A stretch of DNA of 64,000 nt from the NCBI GenBank assembly GCA_029379385.1, contig CM055611.1, forward strand, positions 7,998,001 to 8,062,000. The letters run 5' to 3'. Under the pieces are notes generated by a model that saw nothing but the letters and a program-made list of their open reading frames with translations, did not search any database and was not told where the DNA came from. This document shows, piece by piece, positions 35,786 to 48,477 of this stretch. This DNA comes from Quillaja saponaria. Taxonomy: Eukaryota; Streptophyta; Magnoliopsida; Fabales; Quillajaceae. Made by a program: the position numbers and the translations under genes. Positions within the stretch are counted from its first letter, which is position 1; the number at the start of each line of letters is the position of its first letter.

Positions 35786-36349
35786 GTTTCCTTTCCTTTT
35801 TTGTAATACATTAATCAATTTCAGTCGTTTTTACCAGGAATTTCTTACAATAGTTAACCAGAAGTAAATAAATATTTGTTATTGGAAGTTCTACATATTC
35901 TAGTGGTCATAGGATTACATGTTATTTGAGACATAAATTCCTTAAGACGATTCAAATATGGGAGTAGATAACCCTTTCAAAATTTATGCTAAATACTATA
36001 TATCCATATTCTGCCAAATCACATAGATTTCACAACATATCTTCGAGCAAAAGCTATAATTATACAATTTTAATTTTATTTGTGTGGACGACAAATTCTA
36101 CATACTGTAGGTTGACAATAATAAGATTATTTTCTTTTGAACAAAAGCTTAGTAGAGTTAGTGGGTGTGAGTTGTTTTTATTATTTATTATTGTGTGTTA
36201 GTTATTTTATTCTTTTGTAATGGAGGGGTAATAAAATATTAGTGTGCTAGTGGAAGTTTTTCTTTTCTTGATGAGAAATTAATAGTATTATAGTAATGGT
36301 ATAGTGATCCTTAAAGTTTAAAGTATTGGATCAAAAAATATTTTGTTAA
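35786..36349. other. 3' flank of the cytochrome b561 gene, no gene seen
   Basis: Presumed 3' UTR, with AATAAA-like sequence around 35868-35875, then AT-rich spacer up to the LINE. No coding similarity is seen. Confidence 0.5.
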
Positions 36350-36701
36350 GAGTTTTGTCAATATAATGATGGAAGGAGAGAGCACAGGGGAAAGGGGGAG
36401 GTCTTCAGAGGAGGAAGACATACTCCAACGAAGCAACAAAAAGGTTAAAACTGGTGGTGTGGAGGATGGTTTAAGGCGAGAGGAGCACCTGGCTGGTGAA
36501 AATGAAAAATGGAAGGTTTCATACAAGTAAATAGTTTTGGGTGGTTTGGAGGCTAGTCTAAGCATGGACATGGAAGGCAATGTTGAGCAAGAGGTGGACG
36601 ATGTGAGATGATGATGATGAAGAAGATGCAGAATTCCCTGATAACAACCACTGCCCTGATATCCAGTTAGCACATGAAGAAAAGTTGAGGCTGAGGAACC
36701 T

Positions 36702-37352
36702 GTGGAGAAATTCCCTTATTGTCAACTTTTGGGCAAGAGGATTGGGTGCAATTTCCTTTGCAAGAAGCTGTACCAAATATGGAAACCAAAAAGAGTTCTG
36801 AAGGTAATTGACTTAGGCAATGAATTCTTCCTGATTAGATTCTCTCTGAAGTCGGATATGGAGATGGTTATTAAGGGTGGCCCATGGTTCCTTCATCATT
36901 ATCTCACTATTCATTAATGGAAGCCAAATTTTAATTCAATAAAGGCAAAGACTGACAAGGTTGCGACTTGGGTTCATTTGTCTAATATTCCGATTGAATA
37001 TCATGTTTCTCAGTTTCTGTCGAGAATGGCCCAACAGATAGGCAATCCTATACAATGTGATACAACCACGAGTAGAGCAGGTCGAAGGAATCTTGCAAGG
37101 GTGTGCATGGAAATAGATCTATCCAAACCTTTGGATTCTTGCTATAGACTGAAGAAATTAATTCGTTATGGTGAATTTGAAGGACTACATCTGATATGCT
37201 TCAAATGTGGGAGATATGGTCACACGGAAGAATTATGCTATAAGACAACCATGAAGAGGCCAACAGATATGGAGAGGCACAAGGGAGTAGAGAAGTCAAC
37301 AGAGACTAAAATTCTAATGACGTGGATCCATGGTGGGTTAGGAATTCAGTGA
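36702..37352 (+). pseudogene. LINE ORF1 remnant (DUF4283-like plus CCHC zinc knuckle)
   Basis: The two frame pieces are 36702-36917 and 36978-37352. The first has 'FFLIRFSLKSDMEMVIKGGP', typical of the DUF4283 region. After an in-frame stop come 'TWVHLSNIPIEY' and 'ICFKCGRYGHTEELC' (C-x2-C-x4-H-x4-C zinc knuckle). ORF1 proteins bind LINE RNA. The stop near 36915 and the missing N-terminus make it non-functional. Confidence 0.8.
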
Positions 37353-38200
37353 CCGGTCCTGTGACGGAGGAAAACCTATAAGGAAAGGTAGACGGTTAAT
37401 TAGGGTTGAGGGCATAATAGGAAATTTGAAAGATTGGGCTAACTCCAGAAGCAGTAATTTGAGGAAAAGTATTAGGGAGGTTGGCAATAAATCTAAAATC
37501 AAAGAAGTAGGGCCATATTCTAATAATAAGGGTATATCTAGATGATCGCATTTTAATATCCTTAATGAACACATCTTGGAGGAATCTTCGATTAGCAAGC
37601 ATGAAAGTGGGGAGTTGCAAGCAGATTAGGAAAGCCTTCACCAATTTTAAGGCTAGAAGAGGGAATTCCGTGAAAGACAAGGAGCAGACTTTGATAGAAT
37701 AGGAAAGTTATTTCCAACTTTTAGGGAATGACCCAATGATTGCTGAGATATTGGAAGAGAAGCATACTCACCATAAATCAGTTAGTCCACAACCCACAAT
37801 TGTAGGTCAACCTCGTAGCAGTGACATGCCACAGCCCTTCGAAGATATCAGCCAAATGACCCTTATCTAGGCGCACCAATTAGAGTCCTTTTCATCCCAA
37901 GTAAGCTTTAATTCGTGGGTCAGCTCTACATACCCATCCTTACCTTCTTTAACCCCTACCATATGAAACTTAACCCATCCTTTTATCAAAGGAAAGAAGA
38001 TGTTGGCAATAATCAACCGAAACCACCAAATAAGTATATGGGGAAAGGATATCATGCTCACAACAATTCTGGAAGCTGTGTTCGTAATAGAAATGAAAGG
38101 AATATGGATGCTATCATTGGGAATGCCAAAGATAGGACTGAGGATAGGATTGGCGTGTGCCAAATGTAGTTTTTGCGATGACAAGATAAACAAGGTTGTT

Positions 38201-38920
38201 ATGCATGTTATTTCATGGAATTTCCATGGAGCTTCGAGTGACTGTTTCAGAAGAGTCATAAAATCAATGATTAGGTTGCACCGGACCGATATTGTAGTGG
38301 TGTTAGAACCAAGAATCAGTGAAAATAGAGCTTTGAAGGTAGCGTTAATAATGGGTTTTGATAGTTTTCACATCGAGGAAGCAGTTGGTTTCTCGAGGGG
38401 CATATGGATCTTATCGAATAAAGTCCAAGTCAATCTTCAAATTTTGAATACTCATGCTCAATTCACGCATTGTAAGATTCAAGAGTCCGGGAATTTCAAT
38501 TGGTATTTAACGGCATTTTATGCGAGTCCTAGAATTGATGTTCGTCGAGACTATTGAAATAAAGTTTGGAATATTTCTAAATGGATTGACAGTCCTTTGG
38601 TGTGCTATAGCGGACTTCAATGAAATTGCTATGGGAAGTGAGAAGAAAGGAAGCACTCCAAGTAATCGCTTAAGGTGTAGTGTAATTGAGAATTGGATTC
38701 ATGAGTGCCATTTGATTGACTTAGGAGCAAAGGGCCCAAAATTTACTTGGAGAGGAGGTAAACGTGGTGGTTATGGGGGAGTTTTCGTAAGACTTGATAA
38801 AGCCTTAAGCAATGACAGTTGGGTAACGCATTTTGATAAAGCTATGGTTAAGGTGTTGCCTCAGATAAGTTCTGACCACAACCCTTTGATGCTTGATATT
38901 ATAGAACTCATAAATCCAAA
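38201..38920 (+). pseudogene. LINE ORF2 endonuclease remnant
   Basis: An apurinic-like endonuclease domain starts with 'MHVISWNFHGA' (normally WN.RG). 'VVVLEPRIS' follows (catalytic Glu region), then 'IADFNEIA' (GDFNEI with Gly lost), 'FTWRGGKRGG' and 'SSDHNPLMLDI' (catalytic SDH). The frame shifts near 38557, so at least one indel breaks it. It would nick the target to prime reverse transcription. Confidence 0.85.
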
Positions 38921-39039
38921 TAGCCAGAAGCCTTTTCGGTTCGAAGCTATATGGGTCCTGCAAAAAGATTTACCGACCTTTTTAAGTGAAAAGTTGAATT
39001 CGAATATACCCATCACGGATATGTGAAAGACTAGTGTCA

Positions 39040-39973
39040 AGATGTTGCAACATTGGAATCACGAAGTGTTCGGTCTTCTAAGCAGTAGGAAGAAAAGATC
39101 TTTGAATAGGTTGCAGGGTGTCCAAGCTTCATTGGAAAATTCAAATTCTCATTCTATGATACAGCTTGAACAAGAACTCCATCAGGAAGTTTTAGAAATT
39201 CTGCATCAAGAGGAAATTATATGGTACCAAAAGTTGAGAAGTTAATGGATTCTTTTTGGCGATTAAAACACAAAGTTTTTCCACACTACAAATATTAATC
39301 GAAGAAGGAGACATAGAATTCTCATGCTTCAAGATGGAGAAGGCAATTGGGTGGAAGAGGAAGTTCATCTCAAAGAACTAGTATTGGAGTATTATATGAC
39401 TTTGTTACAGGAAGACAACGTTCCTAGGCCTAGTCTTTATGTTTCAGTTTCCCCGTATTGAAAGGATTGATCTTGATCAGATCTCTAGAACAACTAGTAT
39501 AGCTGAAGTTAGGCAGGCTCTTTTTTATACATCCTTTTAAGGCCCTAGGACCTGATGGTTTTGAAGCTATGTTTTTCTATGCATGGAGCGTTTTTAAGGC
39601 CCTAGGCCTTTTTATCCTGTGCATGGAGCGTTTGGGGCATTAAATTACGAGCAAGCTAAATCAAGGTTTATGGAAGGCAATAAAGGTTGGTAATAACGGT
39701 CCAACTATGTCTCATTTAATGTTTACAGATGATCTCATCCTTTTTGTGGAGGTAACATTAGAGCAAGCTACTTTTGTTAAAAATGCCCTCGAAGAGTTTG
39801 GCCATGCTTATAGTCAAAGTGTTAATGTTGAGAACACTAGGTTTTTTTGCTCGAAGAGAGTTCAAGGCCGAGTTAGATGAGACATGAGAACTTATCATGA
39901 TTTAAACATACTGATGACCTTGGAAAATACCTAGGTGTGCCCCTCTTGCATAGGCGTTCTACTAAAAGACATT
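39040..39973 (+). pseudogene. LINE ORF2 reverse transcriptase remnant with internal deletion
   Basis: Linker pieces ('HWNHEVFGLLSSRKKRSLNR', 39042-39245) lead to 'KALGPDGFEAMFFY' near 39540. After only about 140 bp comes 'FTDDLILFVE' (39718-39747), the position of the catalytic YADD box. The RT core between these landmarks is therefore deleted. A direct repeat of about 45 bp with 'ttttaaggccctagg' and 'gcatggagcgttt' (39533-39630) marks the scar. Multiple stops follow. Confidence 0.75.
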
Positions 39974-39978
39974 ATAAG

Positions 39979-40165
39979 TGTGTAGAGTGTAAATATAGAT
40001 AGCTTAGTTAATGGATCAATTTCTTTATTTATAGTTTCCTTATTTATGTATACTTCACTTACTTGTACTCTACACAATTTCGTAGTATAAATATATTATC
40101 TTGGTATGAGGAATCCTTATCTAATTCATCAAAATACTTTGGGTATCACTCTTTTAGGTCTTACA
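39979..40165 (+). repeat. 5' LTR of the copia element
   Basis: Direct repeat of the 3' LTR (49157-49177 plus 52797-52999). It carries 'agtataaatatattatct', a TATA-like promoter region. Roughly a dozen differences separate the copies by eye, including a small extra duplication in the 3' copy. Confidence 0.9.
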
Positions 40166-40177
40166 TGGGATCAGAGC
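40166..40177 (+). other. Copia primer-binding site
   Basis: tgggatcagagc directly after the 5' LTR. It differs by one base from the usual TGGTATCAGAGC, complementary to initiator methionine tRNA. Confidence 0.85.
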
Positions 40178-40369
40178 TTAGGGAGAGAAAACCCTAATTT
40201 TTATTTTTTGTTGTGTCTCTTTCCAGCGTGTCTCTCTACTATTGCATTTCATTCTAACAGTACGATCAAATTTAAGATCTTGTTGTTTTTTATTACTGTT
40301 CATTGGCTACTATTCATTGGTACTGTTCATTGACACTTTTCACTAATACTCTTCATCGGTATGTCTACC

Positions 40370-43300
40370 TCTAAAAAATCTGAAATTAGTATATCAAAAC
40401 ATAGTATTTTTACATCTGTGTTTGCTTGGATCACCTGTTATTACTACTAAGAAATTGAATGGATCTAATTATTTGTCTTGGGCATGCATCTGTTGAGTTA
40501 TGGTTTCTGGGATAGGGATATGAAAATCATTGGCCGATATTTCAACCCCTGAATAACCCAATTGGAAAAAAATCGATGCCCAATTATGCAGTTTACTCTA
40601 GGCATCTCTTGAACCTTCTATATTGTAGATTTTCTGGGCATATAAGCATGTTTTGAATTGTGAAAACGGGCCAGAAGTTTATACATTAACTGATATCCAA
40701 TGTTTTTACACTATGGTTTCTAATTTGTTGAATCTTAATCAGGCTAATCAGGATATGTCCACCTATTTAGGCAAGATTCAGAGTGTCAAAGTTGAATTTG
40801 CTAAAATATTATTCTTACCACTGATCTAGCTGACCAAGAGACACAAAAGGATAAGCTATTCATGATTCTCACTCTATATGGCCTTCAAGCTAATCTTGAT
40901 CCAATTCGCCATCAGATATTGGCTAGTCCTACTATTCTTTCCATGGAAGAAGTGTTTGCTCGGTTGTTACGTATCTTCTTTCTAATAGTAATACATGTTG
41001 AGAATCCATCTCCTGATTCCTCGGTCTTGATCTCCCACTCTGGTACTCGCAAAGGTTGTGGTCGAGAGGGTCGGGGTTGTGGACGTCCCCAGTGCACTCA
41101 TTGTAATAGGATGGGCTGTACCAGGAAAAAGTGTCACTGGCTGATTGGTTATCCAGGTCCTACAGCTAACATTGTTCAGTTAGCCAATTCACTTGAAGTT
41201 TCACCATTTGACAACAAGCATCTTAATGTCTCATTATCAGCTATTGAGTATGATAAATTCCTACAGTATTAGGCTACCCATCAATCTTCTTGTAGTAATT
41301 TTGTCACCTGCCTTTCTCAAACCTCTTCTGACACTTGGGTTCTTGATTTTGGTGCCTCTTATCACATATCTAGTAACTCTAAACTTTTTTCTAGTATTAG
41401 TAATCTACCATTAATTTTCATTATCACTATAACTAATGGTTCCACAACCATTGCTAAAGGTATAGTTCAAGCTACACCATTATCTTCTTTGCCTTTAGAG
41501 TTTGTGATTTATGTCCTAGAATGTTCATTCAGTTAGATTTCTATTAGTCAATTGACTCGTTCTCTCAATTATTTTGTCACTTTCATTAATGATTCCTTTA
41601 CTATACAGGACCGACATACAGGAAAAATGATTGGCATAGGGCGTGAGTCACAGGGCCTCTACCATCTTACAATACTACCTACATCTTCAGTGGCTTGCTC
41701 TATAGATGTGTCACCTATTCTCATTTATAGTTGGTTCGGTTATCCTAGTCTATCCAAGCTTTAGAAGATGGTTTCTCATTTGTCATCTTTAAATTGTGAG
41801 TTGTGTTAGCTTGGCAAACACACAGGTGCTTCGTTCCAAAGCATAGTCGTTTTAGAGCAGAGTCTTCCTTTTATCTTGTTCATACTAATGTTTAGGGTCC
41901 TACTCGTTTCAGTTTATTTTTGGGATTTCAGTATTTTGTAACCTTTATTGATGACTATTCTCGATGCACGTGGTTATTTTTAATAAAAAATCATTATGAG
42001 TTATTTTCTATATTCTAACATTTTTATGCTGAAATTAAAACACAATTTGGTGTTTTTATTCGTATTTTGGGTAATAATAATGCACATAAATACTTTTCTA
42101 CATCATTTCAGCACTTTATGACATTTCAAGGTATGCTACATCAATCATCTTGTTCTCATACCCCTCAACAAAGTAGAGTTGTCAAGCTTAAAAACAAATA
42201 CTTAATTGAAACAACTCACACTCTATTACTTCATGGTCATGTTCCATTTCACTTTTGGGGTGATGCTGTACTTACTGCATGCTACCTTATTAATCGCATG
42301 CCATCTTCTACATTGCATAACAAAATTTCGCATTCTATCATCTTTTCTAATCATCCCTTATATTCACTTCCGCTTCGTATATTTAGTTGCATTTGTTTTG
42401 TTCATGATCTAAAATCTGGGTAGGATAAACACTCTTTCAAATCAATTAACTGCATCTTCTTGGGTTATTCTCGCCTTCAAAAAGGGTATAAGTGTTACTG
42501 TCTAGATAAGAATCATTACTTTACCTCCACTGATGTCACATTTTTTGAGGAATCTTCATTCTTTCTCTCGACTATTCCTGAGTCACCTCCTATCTTTAAT
42601 GCTCTTCTGATTCCTTATCTTGGACCAAATGAATATGCATCATCTGCATCACTACCTGAATCTTCTATCTCATCCGAACGTCCTCTCCAGGTTTACCATT
42701 GTCGTTCTTGGCCTGATATTTTAGCAGACACTATTGATGTACCTAATGACTCACCTTCTATACCAACACCTTTTCTATGCCTCGGATTTTGCTTTGCCAC
42801 CTATTTTACAAAGAGGTATTTGTTCAACTCGTAATCCTTATCCTATTTATACTTTTTTGAGTTATCATCGTTTATCTTCACTCTATTATGTATTTGTATC
42901 CTCTTTGTCTTTTATTTCTGTTCTAAAGTCCACCAGTGATGCTCTTGCTCATCCCCGGTGGCGGCAGACTATAGTTAATGAAATGAATGTCTTACATACT
43001 AATGGTACTTGAGAACCGGTCTCTTTACCTTCTGACAAATTCATGATTAGATGTAAATGGGTATATACCGTGAAAGTTCATTCTGATGGTTCTATTGATG
43101 GCTTAAAGGCTAGATTAGTCGCAAAAGGTTACACTTAAGTCTATGGTGTGGATTATTTACAAACTTTTTCTCCTGTATCTAAAATTACTTATGTCAGGGT
43201 CTTCATATCTCTAGCTACTATTTTTGATTAGCCACTCTATCGACATTAAAAATACTTTCTTACTATGGTGACCTTGATAAAGAAGTCTTTATGGAGCAAC

Positions 43301-43793
43301 CACCTGGTTTTGTTGCTCAGGGGAAGTCTAGTATGGTGTGTTGATTGAAAAAGTCTCTATATGGCTTAAAGAAATCTCCCAGAGCTTAGTTTGGTGGATT
43401 CAATGAAGTTGTTCTTAGTTTTGGCCTTTAGAGTGTATTGTTGATCACTTAGTTTCTATACACATACATCAAATGACAGAATTCTTTTGATTGTATATGT
43501 GGATGATATTGTAATTATAGGTGATGATAACCATGGGATTCAGTAATTGAAATCATTCCTACAATCTAAGTTTTAAACTAAAGACTTAGGACAGTTAAAA
43601 TACTTCTTGGGCATTGATGTTGTGAGATCACAATTGAGGATTTCTCTTTCTCAAAGAAAGTATTGTAGATGTCTTGAGTGAGACAAGTATGTTAGATTCA
43701 AAACTTGTAGACACTCCTATGGATTCCAACACTAAACTTGTACTGGATGAAGGGGAGCTACTGACAAATTCTGAGTAATACAAACGTCTTGTT
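40370..43793 (+). pseudogene. Copia gag-pol remnant, N-terminal to RT part
   Basis: In order: a gag segment ('LYGLQANLDPIRHQILASPT', 40862 on); a damaged zinc knuckle ('CTHCNRMGCTRKKC', His replaced by Cys); a protease motif, DFGA instead of DSGA (near 41348); and a GAG-preintegrase end ('WFGYPSLSKL'). Integrase ('YFVTFIDDYSR', about 41940; later frames 42067-42423) follows, then RT with 'YVDDIVIIGDD' (about 43497-43530) and 'DLGQLKYFLGIDV'. Many stops occur. The protein breaks off at 43793 within 'SEQY(R/K)RLV', where the inner segment begins. Confidence 0.85.
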
Positions 43794-44639
43794 CATGTTC
43801 ATCACTTTTTTTATTCAATGATTAAACCTTTTTAATTGTTTAAGCTTAAAATTCACTTAGAATTTATTTAGAATATTAAAATATTTTGTTATTTTTAAAA
43901 CTAATATGGTTACACATATACAATTATTGAGGCTTGGTGAATTTTCATATTTTATATGTTGTGGAACTAAAACCAGTAGATACTCTCTCTAGTTAGAGCT
44001 AAATAATATTGTACTCTCATATTTTTAAAAGATGTGTTGGTAGGATGCTTTTATTTTGATTCAATTTTTCAAAATTGTAACACATGTTTAGCTATCTTAT
44101 GTGATACTTTTAAAATGTATTTTGGTTTGGAATGATAAATTGTGAGTAATTATATTTTTCCAGCTTGAGAAAATCTTATAGGTTTATATAGATGGTTGCC
44201 ATTAAAGTGGCATATCTGTATAGATTTGTAGGACTTTTGAGAGCTAAAATATGAGATGTTTCTTAAATTATCATAAATAATTTCTTGCCCAAAAGGGGTT
44301 ATTATATCCTTTAATTTTGGAAAATACATAAAACATATGATTTAAAGTATACCGGCCAAGAAGATATATCTGCTCAAAGGGGATAGATTTTTTGAAAGTT
44401 AGGATGCTATAATTTTTGTTTCATAGGTTGATCATGAGATCCAAATAGCATGTTATATTCTCTGTCCAAAAAAGAGTTTGTAATGATGCATTTTGAATTC
44501 ACTGTAGAATAAATTTTTATTCTTGGTTATTAATTACCTCATTTATTTGACATGTTGCATTATTTGTTATTGAATCAATCTCATTTGCTGTTAACAACAA
44601 TAGTGTTACTATTGAATTTTTGCATGGGTCCAACCTTGA

Positions 44640-46610
44640 GAAATGGAAGCAAGATATTGAGTTTGCCTTAGGGATTATGGATATTGATTTAGCTCTGCGT
44701 GGTGAGAAACTTGCTGATATTCTGATGCTAGCTCTATAACTCAGAAAGAGACTTTTGAAAAATGGGAGAGATCAAATATTATGAGTTTGATCTGCATAAA
44801 GAGATCAATCTTTGATGACCTTATGAGTGGCCTACCTAAAACTTAGAGTGCCTAAGACTTTATGAAAGTCATGGAGGATAGGTACAAGGTATCTAATAAT
44901 GTTGAGGCTGGAAAACTAATAAATGATTTAGTAGGTATGAGATATGAAAATGGAATTGGAGTTTGGGAATTTATTCTCAAAATGGTTCATGTCCAAACCA
45001 AGCTTAAAAGTATAGAAATCTCAATCTTGACTTTTTTATGGTTCATTATCCTCTTAATTCCTTATAGCCTAACTTCTCCCAAATTAAAACTACCTATAAC
45101 AACCAAAATGCGAAAGGGCATCGTACTGGTGTGTGGCTAAGAAGGATAAGCTTAAGAAAAAAAAAGTGAAACCGCACTTTTTTGTTTCCTATTCTAAATC
45201 TATTTCTACCAAAGGTGATCAGGATAAGTCTAAATCAACTCATCATAAGAAAACTCAGAATGCATAAGGGTATGATATTGGTCAAAACCTATTAAAGGTG
45301 GTCCAAAGGCTATCATTAAAAAGGACATCACTTGTTTCTTTTGTGAAAGGAGAGATCATATGAAATTAGATTGCTTCAAAATGAAGTCATGGTTAGCAAA
45401 AAAATAAAATAAAGAAGAAGGTAACTTACTAGCTTTTGTTTGTTTCTAATCCACTTTAGTTAATGTCCTATCAAATTCTTGGTGGCTTGACAGTGATGTA
45501 ACTGTTCATGTTACTTATGCCATGCAGGGGTTCAAACACAAAAGGAAGCCAAGTGATCTAAAGGCAAAACTTAGAGTTGGGAATGATGTCGAAGTTGAAG
45601 TCGATTTCATAAGAGTCGTCTCTTCAATATTATAAAGTGATTTTGAACTTATTTTGGAAAACACCTTTTATTAGGCGAAATTTGATTTCAGTTTCTTTGC
45701 TAGACAAAATCAGTTATTCCATTAATTTTGATAATTCAAAAGTTTAATTACGTTTAAATTCTAAAATTAATAGAGGGCGTGTTTTGTCCAATGATTTGTA
45801 CATAATGATTTTAGCATCCTTAAATGTTAATTCCTTCTTAATACTGAAAATTTGTTTCCAAAAGACTTTTAATTAAAGAGAAATTCTCAATGTTTTGGCA
45901 TAAGCGTTTAGGTCACATATTAAGGGAAAAAGTTGAAAGACTCCTTAAGGATGATATTCTACCATCACTTGATTTTGAAAATTTAGAAACTTGTGTTGAT
46001 TGCATTAGGAGAAAATTGACCAAGACAAAGAAAAAGGGGGCAATCTGTAGTTCAAGTCTCTTAGAGATCATTTACATCGACATTAGTGGATCTTATTCCA
46101 TTACTTTGTATAATAACAGTTATTTCATTACCTTCATTGATGACTTTTCCTATTTTAGTTTTCTATTCTTGATTAAAGAAAAATATGATTTTCTTGATAG
46201 ATTTATAATTTTCAAAACTGAAGTTGAAAAATAGTTAGGGAAAGTTATTAAGATTGTGAGATCTGACCCTGAGGGTGTGTATTATAGCAAACATAGAGTT
46301 GATGGACAACATGTGAGATTTTTTGCCAAGTACTTACACGAGTTTGGGATTGTTATCTAACATACCATGCCTAGTAGCCCTGAATAAAATAGGATGGCCG
46401 AAAGGTGTAATCACACCCTTAAGGACATAATGAGTAGGTCAAACTTGCCTAAATATCTTTGGAGGGAAGCCATTAAAGCTACCTTGTACACCCTTATAAG
46501 GTTCCTAGTAAAGCAGAGTCTAAAATACCTTTTGAGTTGTGGTAAGCTAGATCTCAGAATTGCATACTTGAAGCTCAAAGGACAGAACTTGCAATCACTT
46601 TAGGCATTAT
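44640..46610 (+). pseudogene. Inner copia gag, protease-linker and integrase remnant
   Basis: A gag segment near 44640-45030 ('EKWKQDIEFALGIMDIDLAL') is followed by a CCHC region near 45330 ('CFFCERRDHMKLDC'). The GAG-preintegrase is at 45890 on ('FWHKRLGHILREKVERLLKD', 'CVDCIRRKLTK'), then integrase ('YFITFIDDFSYFSFLFLIKE'; 'MAERCNHTLKDIMSRSNLP' at 46394). This is a different copia lineage from the outer element, which has other gag residues. Stops and frameshifts interrupt it. Confidence 0.8.
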
Positions 46611-46962
46611 GCATTATTGTGTATATTGAATTAACTATGGTGATTTAATGTGTTGTTAGGTGCAGAGCTCCTCTATTTACTTTGATATTATCTAGTGATT
46701 TGAAAACAGGTTATTTATATATGTACTATAGATCATGTTCCACTTTACAAGGAACCTCTACCGAATTTTTAGTAAATATTTTATTTGGGTGAAGTTATTG
46801 CACATGTTCCTAATGAAGTTCCTTAACAACAGACTTTAGTTGCACAAGTACCTATCAGAAGGTCTAAATAGCAAATAAAGAATGTTATTTTTGATGACTT
46901 CATTGTGTATTTGGGTGAGGTTATGACATTGGTCATATTGTTAATCCTACCATATATGGAAA

Positions 46963-48477
46963 AGTTATCTCTAGTCCATAGTCAGACATGTGAGTTGAAG
47001 CTATGAGAGATAAGATGCAATCCATTGCACACAATGGTATGTAGGAGTTGGTTGCATTTCTAGAAGGTTACAAACCCATTAGGTGAAAGTGGGTTTACAA
47101 GACCAAGAAAGATTCAAAAGGAAAGATTGAGCATTTTAAAGTAAGACTTGTAGCAAAAGGTTTCTCTCAAAGAGAATGTGTGAATTTTAGTGAGATTTTC
47201 TCCTGTCTCAACTAAAGACTCTTTAATGGTTATCATGGCTTTGGTGGTTCATTTTAATCTTGAGTTACATTAGATGGATGTGAAGATAATTTTTATAGTA
47301 AACAAATATCTTGCTAAAGAGGTTTACAGGATTCAACCTGAAGGTTTCAATGCAAATAAAGAAAATGAACTTGTTTGTAAACTCACAAAGTCTATCCATG
47401 GTCTAAACAAGCATCCCAAAAGTGGTTCTTAAAGTTTAATGAGGTAATCACCTCTCTTAGTTTTGTTGAGAACAAGATTGATCATTGCATATATCTTAAA
47501 GTCAGTAGGAGTAAATTTATCATATTAGTTATATACGTTAATGATATTTTGCTTGCTAGTAGTGACATTGGTTTACTTCATGAGATAAAATTGATTATCT
47601 CTAGTCCACTGTTAGACATGTGGATTGAAACTATGAGAGATGAGATGCAATCCATGGCATATAATGGTGTGTAGGAGTTGATTGTATTTCCATAGGGTTA
47701 CAAACCCATTAGGTGAAAGTTGGTTCACAAGACTAAGGAAGATTCAAAGGGAAAGATTGAGATTTTCAAAGCAAAACTTGTGGTAAAAGATTTTTCTCAA
47801 AGAGAAGGTGTGGATTTTAGTGAGATTTTCTCCTGTCTCAACTAAAGACTCTTAATGGGTTCATGACCTTGGTGGCTCATTTTAATCTTGATTACATCAG
47901 GATGTGAATGCAACTTTCTTAAACAGAGATCTTATTGAAAAGGTTTACATGGTTCAACTTGAAGGATTCAAAGAAAATAGAGGAAATGAACTTGTATTAG
48001 ACTCACGAAGTATATCTTTGGTCTAAAACAAGCATCCTGAAAGTGGTTCTTAAAGTTTGATGAGGTAATCATCTCTCTTGGTTTTGTTGAGAACAAGATT
48101 GATCAATGCATATATCTTAAAGCCAGTATGAGTAAATTAATCATATTAGTTATATACGTTGCTGATATTTTGCTTGCTAGTGAAATTGGTTTACTTCATG
48201 AGACAAAATTGATTGTCTCCAGTCCATAATCAGACATGTGGATTGAAACAATGAGAGATGAGATGCAATCCATGGCATACAATGGTGTGTGGGACTTAGT
48301 TGCATTTTCGGAGGGTTACAAACCCATTAGGTGAAAGTAGGTTTACAAGACCAACGAAGATTCAAAAGGAAAGATTGAGCATTTCAAAGCCAGAGTTGTA
48401 GTAAAAGATTTCTCTCAAAGAGAAGGTGTGGATTTTAGTGAGATTTTGTCTTGTCTAAACCAAAGACTCTTTATGGG
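46963..48477 (+). repeat. RT region of the inner copia repeated about 2.5 times in tandem
   Basis: Blocks beginning 'ttatctctagtcca' (about 46965), 'ttatctctagtcca' (about 47595) and 'ttgtctccagtcca' (about 48213) run in parallel. Shared text includes 'ggttacaaacccattaggtg', 'aaaggaaagattgag' and 'gattttagtgagattt'. Periods are about 630 and 618 bp, and the third unit stops after about 265 bp. Each unit encodes the early RT fingers/palm ('GYKPIR-KWVYKTK'). All carry stops. Confidence 0.85.

Larger units (their letters stand above)
36350..39973 (+). mobile_element. L1-type LINE, 5' portion (split by copia insertion)
   Basis: Carries an ORF1 with a zinc knuckle, then an endonuclease and a partial reverse transcriptase, the order of plant L1 elements. 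The copia element at 39979-52999 interrupts it; the continuation is at 53005-54790, with duplicated target ataag. The junction is in the reverse transcriptase C-terminal region: '...LLKDI' on the left and 'YIMEKVKNQLAG' on the right. The LINE's own start and target duplication were not found. Confidence 0.85.
43794..48477 (+). mobile_element. Second copia-derived segment inserted in the first
   Basis: It interrupts the outer RT/RNase H at the codons for 'SEQYRRLVG'. It is flanked by an imperfect 25-bp direct repeat, 43769-43793 and 48478-48502 (two mismatches). It has its own 5' non-coding part (43794-44590), gag, integrase and RT, but no RNase H. No LTR pair or primer-binding site was recognised. 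Because the flanking repeat is much longer than a normal 5-bp duplication, its origin may be recombination rather than clean integration. Confidence 0.7.

Noticed and set aside
37338..38259. Minus-strand frames of 86-130 codons over the LINE
   Set aside because: Antisense shadows of LINE ORF1/endonuclease sequence.
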